NCBI GenBank assembly: GCA_020634395.1 | Contig: JACKBU010000002.1 | Coordinates: forward strand, 248,001-312,000 | Length of the DNA: 64,000 bases | Origin: Ardenticatenaceae bacterium | GTDB lineage: Bacteria; Chloroflexota; Anaerolineae; Promineifilales; Promineifilaceae | Direction: 5' to 3' | In this document: piece by piece, positions 25,503-32,309 of the stretch | Layout: every line of letters starts with the position of its first letter | How positions within the stretch are numbered: the first letter of the stretch is position 1 | Notes under the pieces: generated by a model | The model's database searches: none | The model's input: only the letters and a program-made list of their open reading frames with translations | What the model was told of the DNA's origin: nothing | Made by a program: the position numbers and the translations under genes

Positions 25503-25545
25503 AAAAAAAAGCGGGAGCGGGCACAGACCCCTCCCGCTTTTTTAT
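25503..25545. terminator. Bidirectional terminator
   Basis: Stem GCGGGAG / CTCCCGC with a 13-nt loop, flanked by seven A on the left and six T on the right. It serves the YeaQ-like gene and the convergent rhodanese gene. Confidence 0.9.
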
Positions 25546-25557
25546 TACCAGGAAGTT

Positions 25558-26001
25558 CTATTTTTCAACGGGCAGCCCGGCTTGCTGCCAGGCCACGATG
25601 CCACCTTCCATATTGTGGACGTTTGTGTAGCCGTTCTGACGCAGGAAGTCGGCGGCCTGGCCGCTGCGGTTGCCGCTGCGGCAGGTCATGATGACCGTTT
25701 TGTCGGTGGGGATTTCGTTGAGGCGGTTGGGCAGGTCACCCAGGGGGATGAGCGTAACGCCGGGAATATGGCCTTCGTCGTACTCGAACTGTTCGCGTAC
25801 GTCAAAGAGGACCACGTCTTCCCGGTCCTTCACCTGGGCCACAGTTTGCGGATCAATGGTGTCAGGCAAATTAAGCTCGGCATCGGCGGCCGCAACCGGC
25901 GCTGTTGGCGACACGGCCGTATCGGTGCTGCCCCCGCAGGCGGCCAGAGCCAGCAGCAGAACCAGTACCACACCTAAAAGCCAGAGATATTTGTGTTTCA
26001 T
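25558..26001 (-). CDS. Rhodanese-domain lipoprotein
   Basis: 147 aa. A lipoprotein signal peptide ends in LALAAC, giving a lipid-anchored outer protein. The rhodanese domain (about 50-145) has the conserved DVREQFEYDEGHIPG start and the active-site loop CRSGNRS with the persulfide-forming Cys. Single-domain secreted rhodaneses are thought to work in sulfur transfer or thiol redox chemistry. A thioredoxin-fold gene and thioredoxin reductase lie divergently upstream. Confidence 0.93.
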   Translation of the reverse strand: MKHKYLWLLGVVLVLLLALAACGGSTDTAVSPTAPVAAADAELNLPDTIDPQTVAQVKDREDVVLFDVREQFEYDEGHIPGVTLIPLGDLPNRLNEIPTDKTVIMTCRSGNRSGQAADFLRQNGYTNVHNMEGGIVAWQQAGLPVEK

Positions 26002-26266
26002 TGGGGTAACTCCTTAACGATTCAAAAATTCACCCTCTCTTTTACCATAGAATGGGGATGATTGTGAAATTCCTTACATAACCATTACACAGCTCTTACC
26101 GGCTGTTTATATGGGAGGGGTATGCTTGTCTTGTTATTGTTCACAGCAAAGGTGTTGGGGTGTTCAGGTGTTTATGTGTGAGTGTGAGAAGATGCCTGAA
26201 CATCTGGACATGACAAAATCAATCGTAACGGCCGTGTGTAAACGGCCGTATCCCAAGGAGAATCAC

Positions 26267-26920
26267 ATGTCTTTGTTACAAGAAGCCGACCGGAACCACC
26301 TGATCAATGAATTTCAAGCGCTCACCGAACCGGTGAAACTGGTCATGTTCACCCAAGAAATGGAATGCCAATACTGCCGCGAAACCCGCATGATCAGCGA
26401 GGAAGTCGCTGAGCTTTCCGACCAAATATCCGTCGAAATCTACGACTTTGTGCGCGACCAGGAAATTGCCGAAGCGTACAACATCGATAAAATCCCGGCC
26501 ATTGCCATCGTGCGCGGCGGCCAGAAACCCAAAGATTACGGCATACGCTTTTACGGCATCCCCTCCGGCTACGAGTTCAGCTCACTCATCGAAAACATTA
26601 TGATGGTCTCTCGGGGCGAGTCGGGCCTGACTGCTGAAACCAAAGCCTGGGCTGCCAGTTTGCAGGAGCCGGTTCATTTGCAAGTATTTGTTACACCAAC
26701 CTGTCCTTACTGCCCACAGGCCGTTATTATGGCCCACCAACTGGCTATGGAAAGTGACCTTATCACTGCCGACATGGTAGAAGCCATCGAATTCCCACAG
26801 CTTTCCAACAAATACCACGTCCACGGTGTTCCACGAACGGTCATCAACGAAACGACCCACATGGAAGGGGCGGCACCGGAACCAATTCTTCTGTCCAAAC
26901 TGCAGGAAGCCGTCGCCTAA
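26267..26920 (+). CDS. Two-thioredoxin-fold disulfide oxidoreductase (PDO-like)
   Basis: 217 aa. Two thioredoxin-like halves: the first with C-Q-Y-C near residue 33 and the second with C-P-Y-C near 146 (VFVTPTCPYCPQA), each followed by a cis-Pro segment (IPAIAI and VHGVPRTV). This is the layout of the glutaredoxin-like protein disulfide oxidoreductases (PDO) of archaea and thermophilic bacteria. Start at 26267 (MSLLQEADR) is set by AAGGAG. The thioredoxin reductase follows at 60 bp, so it is the likely reductant. Confidence 0.9.
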   Translation: MSLLQEADRNHLINEFQALTEPVKLVMFTQEMECQYCRETRMISEEVAELSDQISVEIYDFVRDQEIAEAYNIDKIPAIAIVRGGQKPKDYGIRFYGIPSGYEFSSLIENIMMVSRGESGLTAETKAWAASLQEPVHLQVFVTPTCPYCPQAVIMAHQLAMESDLITADMVEAIEFPQLSNKYHVHGVPRTVINETTHMEGAAPEPILLSKLQEAVA

Positions 26921-26930
26921 ACGGGTAAGA

Positions 26931-26957
26931 CCCCAAGGGTTTCAAAAACCCTTGGGG
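26931..26957 (+). promoter_or_regulatory. Intercistronic hairpin CCCCAAGGGTTT / AAACCCTTGGGG
   Basis: A 12-bp perfect stem with a 3-nt loop between the PDO-like gene and thioredoxin reductase, followed by CCTTGCTCTG and not a T-run, so it is more likely an attenuator or mRNA stabiliser than a terminator. A sister copy lies at 30672-30705. Confidence 0.6.
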
Positions 26958-26980
26958 CCTTGCTCTGAGGAGATAAGCGT

Positions 26981-27976
26981 ATGTCTTTTGATCTTAATCT
27001 TGGATTAGGTATGTCCAATTTGGGCGGCGGCGAGGATAACAACTACGACGTCGTCATCATTGGCGGAGGGCCGGCCGGCACATCGGCGGCCATCTACACG
27101 GCGCGCGCCGATTTGCGCACGCTGGTTATCGACAAAGGGCTGACGGCCGGAGCGCTGGGCATCACCGGCAAAATCAGCAATTATCCCGGCGTGCCTGGTC
27201 CGGTGACTGGCGCTGAGCTGGTGGAAATCATGCGCCAGCAGGCGGAGTCGTTTGGCGCCAAATTCCTCACCGATAAGGTGGTAGGAGTAGACATTCACGG
27301 CGCGCGTAAAATGGTGATGGCCGGAACCGGCGCGTTTTACACCAAAGTCATCATCCTGGCGACCGGCTCGATGGGACGCACCAGTGCGGTCAAAGGGGAA
27401 GAGGAGTTTTTGGGACGGGGCGTAAGCTACTGCGCTACCTGTGATGGAGCTTTTTTCCGCGACCAAACGGTGGCCGTGATCGGCAACAACGACGAGGCTT
27501 TAGAGGAGGCATTGTTCTTGACAAAGTTCGCGGACAAAATTCATCTGATCGTGCCGACGCCAGAGCTAAAGGCCCGCGAAGCACTGGCCGCCGAGGCCAC
27601 AGACCATCCGAAGATTGCCGTGCAGCTGGGCACGCGTCTGAAGGAGATTGTGGGCAACGGGCAGGTGGCCGGGGTGCGGGTGCATCCGCGCGGCGGCGGC
27701 GAGCAGACCCTGCCGGTGACCGGCGCGTTTGTCTATTTGCAAGGCGGCAAGCCGATCACCGATTACCTGATGGAGCAGTTGGAAACACAGCCAAATGGCT
27801 GTCTGGTGGTGGACCACGAAATGCAAACGACTGTGCCGGGGGTGTTTGCCGTGGGCGATTTGCTATGCACGCACGTTAAGCAGGCCGTGATTGCCGCCGC
27901 CGATGGGGTGATTGCGGCGGTAGCGGCCGATAAGTACATTCACGGCCGTAAAGCCGTACAGACCGACTGGAAGTAA
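26981..27976 (+). CDS. trxB: Thioredoxin reductase-like flavoprotein
   Basis: 331 aa. FAD-binding GGGPAGTSAAIY, redox-active CATC in SYCATCDGAFF near residue 150, and FAVGDLL near the C-terminus. A TrxB-type low-molecular-weight reductase; the natural substrate is probably the two-fold thioredoxin protein encoded 60 bp upstream. The start has GAGGAGATAAGCGT before it. The N-terminal MSFDLNLGLGMSNLGGGED extension is longer than usual. The NADPH-binding motif of typical TrxB (GGGDSA) is replaced by GNNDEA, so cofactor use may be unusual (for example ferredoxin-linked or NADH); inference only. Confidence 0.9.
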   Translation: MSFDLNLGLGMSNLGGGEDNNYDVVIIGGGPAGTSAAIYTARADLRTLVIDKGLTAGALGITGKISNYPGVPGPVTGAELVEIMRQQAESFGAKFLTDKVVGVDIHGARKMVMAGTGAFYTKVIILATGSMGRTSAVKGEEEFLGRGVSYCATCDGAFFRDQTVAVIGNNDEALEEALFLTKFADKIHLIVPTPELKAREALAAEATDHPKIAVQLGTRLKEIVGNGQVAGVRVHPRGGGEQTLPVTGAFVYLQGGKPITDYLMEQLETQPNGCLVVDHEMQTTVPGVFAVGDLLCTHVKQAVIAAADGVIAAVAADKYIHGRKAVQTDWK

Positions 27977-27981
27977 GATCG

Positions 27982-28052
27982 GCTGAGGTGGTAATAAGCC
28001 CATGGTGCGTGATGCGTGAAATATCTCCACGCATCACGCATCACGCCTCAGC
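27982..28052. repeat. GCGTGATG hairpin, copy 2, between convergent genes
   Basis: GCTGAGG (27982-27988) pairs with CCTCAGC (28046-28052) around an inner stem GGTGCGTGATGCGTG (28004-28018) / CACGCATCACGC (from 28028). It lies between thioredoxin reductase and the minus-strand operon and can serve as a two-way transcript end. Confidence 0.75.
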
Positions 28053-28639
28053 AGGGAGTGCTGTACGGCCGTTACCCCCACCAGCGCCACCCAGGCCATG
28101 CTGCCCAGCACAAAAGGCAAGATGGTAGTTACGCTGACGAACAGGACCAGAGCAGATACGGCCGTGATCCCCAGCGCCGCCAGTGGATTCAACAGCAAAA
28201 ACCGGCCGCAGTTCGCATAGGTGTTACGCATCGAGTGATCTGTCTGCGCCAGCCAGAACGGCCAGTACACCAGATTCAGCCCCAGCCAGGTTGTTAAAAC
28301 CAGCAGCCAGACCAGGCGCAGCGCGGTCCAGAAGAGGCCTGGCGTGTCCCAATAAGTGAACAAATTAAACAGGGCCAGCCCGACAACCAGTCCGTTGACC
28401 AGCGCCCACTTCCAGGCCGGCCAAAACAGTTGTTTGGCGGCCTGCCAGGCGTCACGGCCGTTCCACCACTGGTTGTCGCTGGACTGGCGCATCAGAGCAT
28501 AGAGCACGGCCGTCGCTGGCGGCCCCGGCAGCACCAAAAGCTGGCAGATAAACCAGACCAGAGCCAACGGGAGAACGGCCGTCCATTCATACCACCAGCG
28601 CGCGCTTGCTTGCCGAAAAACGGCCGTTAATCGAATCAT
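28034..28639 (-). CDS. DUF624/YesL-like membrane protein
   Basis: 201 aa with about six helices. The stretch W..EWTAVLPLALVWFICQLLVLPGPPATAVLYAL and the Trp-rich region fit the YesL/DUF624 family, often found last in sugar ABC operons, as here. Function not known. The start at 28639 has a weak CTGGAT site; an upstream GTG-less extension is excluded because it would overlap the permease. It ends the alpha-glucoside operon. Confidence 0.6.
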   Translation of the reverse strand: MIRLTAVFRQASARWWYEWTAVLPLALVWFICQLLVLPGPPATAVLYALMRQSSDNQWWNGRDAWQAAKQLFWPAWKWALVNGLVVGLALFNLFTYWDTPGLFWTALRLVWLLVLTTWLGLNLVYWPFWLAQTDHSMRNTYANCGRFLLLNPLAALGITAVSALVLFVSVTTILPFVLGSMAWVALVGVTAVQHSLLRRDA

Positions 28640-28712
28640 CCAGGGCAATCCTCGCAGTCCAACTGCCAACCTACTAATAAACCAACCTAACAACCCACAC
28701 CCACTACAACCC

Positions 28713-29591
28713 TTACCCCTTAATCCCGCTGTAACTGATCCCCTCGATAAAGTAGCGCTGAAAAACGAAAAAGACAATCGCCATGGGCAGCGTCGTCAGC
28801 ATCGAACCGGCCATCAGCGAGTTCCACTGCAAATTTTGCCCCATGCCGCCGCGCAGCAGGGCCAACCCCAGCGGCAGCGTGAACAACTGCTGGTTCACCG
28901 TGATCACAATCAGCGGGTGCATAAAATCGTTCCACGCTCCCTGAAAGCTGAAAATGATCAGCGCCACCAGCGCCGGTTTGGCCGTGGGCAGCACCACCCG
29001 GAAGAAAATTTGCAGCGGGGAGGCGCCGTCAATACGCGCCGCCTCCTCCAGTTCGCGTGGTACGGATTCAAAAAATTGTTTCATCAAGAAGATGCTAAAC
29101 GCCGTAATCAGTTTGGGCATGATCAGCCCGGCGTACGTATCCACAAAACCCAGCGCCTTCAGCACAATGAACATGGGGATCAGCAGGACGATGCCCGGAA
29201 TCATCATCGTGCCCAGGATACCCAGGAAAACGGCTTTGCTGCCCGGAAAGCGGATGCGCGCCAGGGCGTAGCCGCCCAGGCTGGCAAAGAGCAAGTTGCC
29301 CAGGGTGATAGACACAGCGACCAGGGCGCTGTTTAACGTCCAGCGCGGCACATTAAAGGTTAGCAACCGCTGGTAACCTTCCAGGGTCACTACCTGCGGA
29401 ATCAGGCTGACAGGGTTCTGGTTGATTTCTGGCAGGGTTTTAAAGCTGGTAGCGATAGCCAGCAAAAATGGATAGATGAAGGTCAGCGCCAGCAGGAATA
29501 GAATGCCGTAAGACAGCACTTTTTTCACGGTGGCCCAACTGACACGGCCGTTTACGTTGCTCTGCGGGATAGATTCGCTAATCGTAGTCAT
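28713..29591 (-). CDS. Sugar ABC transporter permease (MalG-like)
   Basis: 292 aa with six helices. The cytoplasmic coupling motif EEAARIDGASPLQIFFRVVLP is the EAA loop. It is the second permease of a carbohydrate uptake system (CUT1). It lies 19 bp downstream of the other permease. No ATPase subunit is in the operon, so a shared MsmK/MalK-type ATPase encoded elsewhere is expected. Confidence 0.93.
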   Translation of the reverse strand: MTTISESIPQSNVNGRVSWATVKKVLSYGILFLLALTFIYPFLLAIATSFKTLPEINQNPVSLIPQVVTLEGYQRLLTFNVPRWTLNSALVAVSITLGNLLFASLGGYALARIRFPGSKAVFLGILGTMMIPGIVLLIPMFIVLKALGFVDTYAGLIMPKLITAFSIFLMKQFFESVPRELEEAARIDGASPLQIFFRVVLPTAKPALVALIIFSFQGAWNDFMHPLIVITVNQQLFTLPLGLALLRGGMGQNLQWNSLMAGSMLTTLPMAIVFFVFQRYFIEGISYSGIKG

Positions 29592-29610
29592 AGTCCGCTC
29601 CTCCGTGGCT

Positions 29611-30654
29611 CTAAACGGCCGCTTCGCTGCCGGTTATACGGCGCTGGATCATCGTCAGCGCAAAGATGATGATAAACAGCAAAATGGCAATCGCCGCGCC
29701 CAACCCCATCTGGCTGTTGTTAAAACCATTGCGATATACCAGATAAGCAATCGTCAACGTCGTCTTGGCCGGCCCGCCGCTGCTCATCACATAGATCTGG
29801 TCGAATACCTGATAGGTGCCAATCAGACCCAGCGTTACCACAAAAAACATCGTCGGCCGCAGCATGGGCAGGGTGATACGGCGAAACTGCGACCAGGCTG
29901 ACGCCCCATCGATTTGCGCCGCTTCGTAGACAAAATTGGGAATGTCTTGCAAAGCTGCCAGAAAAATGATCATCATCGTGCCGATGGTCGTCCAGGTGTT
30001 CATGATCATGATGCCCGTCAGAGCCACACTGGGGCCGCTGATCCAGCTCCATAGAGGCACACCAAACAGGCTGGTTTGAGTCAGGAAATCTGGCGCGGTC
30101 TGGATGGTCAGCCCAAACCAACTGAGGGCAATGTGGATCAGGCCGCGCGGGTCGGCCATCCAGGCGATAGGCTCCCAGGCGCCAAAGGTTAGCGTGCTCA
30201 ATATCTGGTTCACCAAACCGCTTTTCTGGTAGAAAAACAAGAACATCAGGCTAATGGCCACCGACGAAGTGATCGACGGAAAGTAGTAGGTGGTCCGAAA
30301 AAAGCTCTTGAAGCGCAAAAGCGATTGGTTCACCACTACGGCCAGCAGCAGCGAGATGATCGTTTGCATGGGAACGACGCCCAGCGCAAAGTAGGTCGTG
30401 TTTTTCAGGGCGGTGAAGAAGTCGGTTTGCCGGATGCCGGGCTGGGTCAGGATGGTTTTATAATTATCCAACCCGATAAAGGTTGCCTCGGCGGGCGGGC
30501 TGATGCCGTTCCAATCCGTCATACTAAAGTAAACGGCCGCAATGATCGGTATGATGACGAACACAGAAAAAATCAGAATGGTGGGGGTCATGAAAAGCCA
30601 GCCGGCAACAGCGTTTTGCCGATCTTCGCCGCGAATACCTGTTGCTACAGTCAT
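29611..30654 (-). CDS. Sugar ABC transporter permease (MalF-like)
   Basis: 347 aa with six helices; EAA loop YEAAQIDGASAWSQFRRITLP. First permease of the CUT1 uptake system. Start at 30654 has GGAGG 8 nt upstream on the minus strand. A hairpin at 30672-30705 separates it from the binding-protein gene, a usual arrangement that gives more binding protein than permease. Confidence 0.93.
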   Translation of the reverse strand: MTVATGIRGEDRQNAVAGWLFMTPTILIFSVFVIIPIIAAVYFSMTDWNGISPPAEATFIGLDNYKTILTQPGIRQTDFFTALKNTTYFALGVVPMQTIISLLLAVVVNQSLLRFKSFFRTTYYFPSITSSVAISLMFLFFYQKSGLVNQILSTLTFGAWEPIAWMADPRGLIHIALSWFGLTIQTAPDFLTQTSLFGVPLWSWISGPSVALTGIMIMNTWTTIGTMMIIFLAALQDIPNFVYEAAQIDGASAWSQFRRITLPMLRPTMFFVVTLGLIGTYQVFDQIYVMSSGGPAKTTLTIAYLVYRNGFNNSQMGLGAAIAILLFIIIFALTMIQRRITGSEAAV

Positions 30655-30671
30655 ATACAGCCTCCTAGGCA

Positions 30672-30705
30672 AGACCCTAAGGGTTCCGGAAAACCCTTAG
30701 GGTCT
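30672..30705 (-). promoter_or_regulatory. Intercistronic hairpin AGACCCTAAGGGTT / AACCCTTAGGGTCT
   Basis: 14-bp perfect stem with a 6-nt loop between binding-protein and permease genes. Same family as the hairpin at 26931. It probably protects the upstream message or attenuates the permeases. Confidence 0.65.
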
Positions 30706-30720
30706 GTATGACTCAGTTTA

Positions 30721-32049
30721 TTACCGGTTCAACACTTCCGTGCCGACTTCTTGAGCGTTCTGCAGCACCTGGTCTGTTGTCGTCAGGCCGGTGAACGCCT
30801 CTTGTAGACCGGAATTTACCGTGTCCAGGACATCCTGAAAGCCTGGCTGGAACTGCCAGGGATGCGAATATTCCGCGCCGTTCAGGAATGGCTCCAGGTT
30901 CGGGAATTTTTCCAGCCAGGTGTCACGCAGGCTGGCGCGGGTGGGCATAGCCAGGCCCAGATCTGTCCAGGCTTTCATGCCTTCCGACCCGGTAAGGAAG
31001 TTGACCAGGCGTACCGAAGCGTCGTGGTGGGCGGCATTGGCCGGCACGCCGTAGCAGACGGTGAAGGACATGGTCGCTTTGCCGCCCGGTCCGGCGGGTA
31101 GTTCCACCACGTCAAAGTTGACGTCCGGGAACTGATCTTGCAGGAAGGGGATGATCCAGTTGCCTTCCATGGCCATGGCGGCTTTTTGTTTGCCAAATGC
31201 TTCGCCGGGCCAGCCGCTGTCCAGGTCGGCCGGTTGAGCGGCATAGCCATCCTGCACCAGGCCAACGTAGAAGTCCATCGCTTCCTTGGCCTCTGGTGAA
31301 TCGAGTGTCATGCTTGTGGAGTCGGCGTTGGTAACTGTGCCGCCGGCCTGATAGAGGAAGGCGATCCAGCGGGCCATGTCGGCGCTGAGAACCATGCCGT
31401 AGACGCCGTTGTCGCTGTCGGTAAGGGCTTCGGCGGCATTGCGCAGATCATCCCAGGTCCAGTCGGCCGTGGGATAGTCCAGCCCGGCGGCGTCGAACAT
31501 GTCTTTGTTGTATTCCAGGGCCAGGGTGCTGAAGTCTTTGGGCGGGCAGTAGAGGGTGCCATCCAGAGTGAAGGCGTCGCGTAGATTGGGGTAGAAGTCA
31601 TCTACGTTTTCCAGTTCATCGCCGATGGGAGCGATGGCGTTGGCAGCCACAAAATCGGGCAGCTTGAAGCTGTCGATGTAGAAGACGTCAGGTGGTGCAC
31701 CGCCAGCCAGGCTGGTTTGCAGCTTGGTATCGTAATCTGGCACTAGCAGCAGCTGTGCCTGCACGTCGCTGTTGGCGCTGTTGAAGTTATCGATCATTTC
31801 CTGAAGTCGAGTGTTTTCGGCGTCGGAGCTGGCCCAGCCCATCAGCTGGAGTTGGATGACGTCGCCGCTGGCTTCGCCGGCCGGTTCGGTGGCGACTGGT
31901 TCGGTGGTGGCTTCTTCAACGGCCGTTGCCGCTTCTGTCATTTCTGGGGCCGCCGTTGGCTCCGGCGTGGTGCTCCCACCACCGCCGCAGGCCGCTATCA
32001 GGATCCCTACGAGCAGTAACACCCACAAAGTTAACAAACGCTTGTTCAT
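30721..32049 (-). CDS. Extracellular sugar-binding lipoprotein
   Basis: 442 aa. Lipoprotein signal ends in LIAAC; a linker rich in Glu/Ala/Thr/Pro follows (about 22-62), then the family 1 solute-binding domain (QLQLMGWASSDAENTRLQEMIDNFN and FGKQKAAMAMEGNWIIP). It feeds the two permeases downstream. AAGGAG precedes the ATG by 8 nt. Given the GH65 enzyme in the same operon, an alpha-glucobiose (trehalose, maltose, kojibiose or nigerose) is the likely ligand, inferred. Confidence 0.92.
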   Translation of the reverse strand: MNKRLLTLWVLLLVGILIAACGGGGSTTPEPTAAPEMTEAATAVEEATTEPVATEPAGEASGDVIQLQLMGWASSDAENTRLQEMIDNFNSANSDVQAQLLLVPDYDTKLQTSLAGGAPPDVFYIDSFKLPDFVAANAIAPIGDELENVDDFYPNLRDAFTLDGTLYCPPKDFSTLALEYNKDMFDAAGLDYPTADWTWDDLRNAAEALTDSDNGVYGMVLSADMARWIAFLYQAGGTVTNADSTSMTLDSPEAKEAMDFYVGLVQDGYAAQPADLDSGWPGEAFGKQKAAMAMEGNWIIPFLQDQFPDVNFDVVELPAGPGGKATMSFTVCYGVPANAAHHDASVRLVNFLTGSEGMKAWTDLGLAMPTRASLRDTWLEKFPNLEPFLNGAEYSHPWQFQPGFQDVLDTVNSGLQEAFTGLTTTDQVLQNAQEVGTEVLNR

Positions 32050-32309
32050 GATTCTTCTCCTTACGTTTATTTGGTTCTTATTAGTCCGATACGCATCGGG
32101 GGTGGGCGGTGAGATTGCTGTATAATGGCTCCGCGAGGCGCATCGTTGTTAACGGTTCGTCTCTGTATGTGCCGCGTGTACCTATCTTGACCGGACGGGA
32201 TGCGCGGCATTCTTTCTTGGGGCACATGAACCTCATGAGAGAGTATCCTTGCTGTTCACCTGCCGCCTGGGTCTGTGCTGAACAGGCCCGTTTCCGAGTG
32301 GGAAAATGC
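32050..32309 (-). promoter_or_regulatory. Gap between GH65 and binding-protein genes with possible operators
   Basis: 260 bp with no clear gene. CCGAT-ACGC-ATCGG (about 32086-32099) is a dyad 40 bp before the binding protein and could be a second repressor site; it does not match the CGAACGTTCG boxes upstream of the lacI gene. An internal promoter is likely but I cannot place it. Confidence 0.3.
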
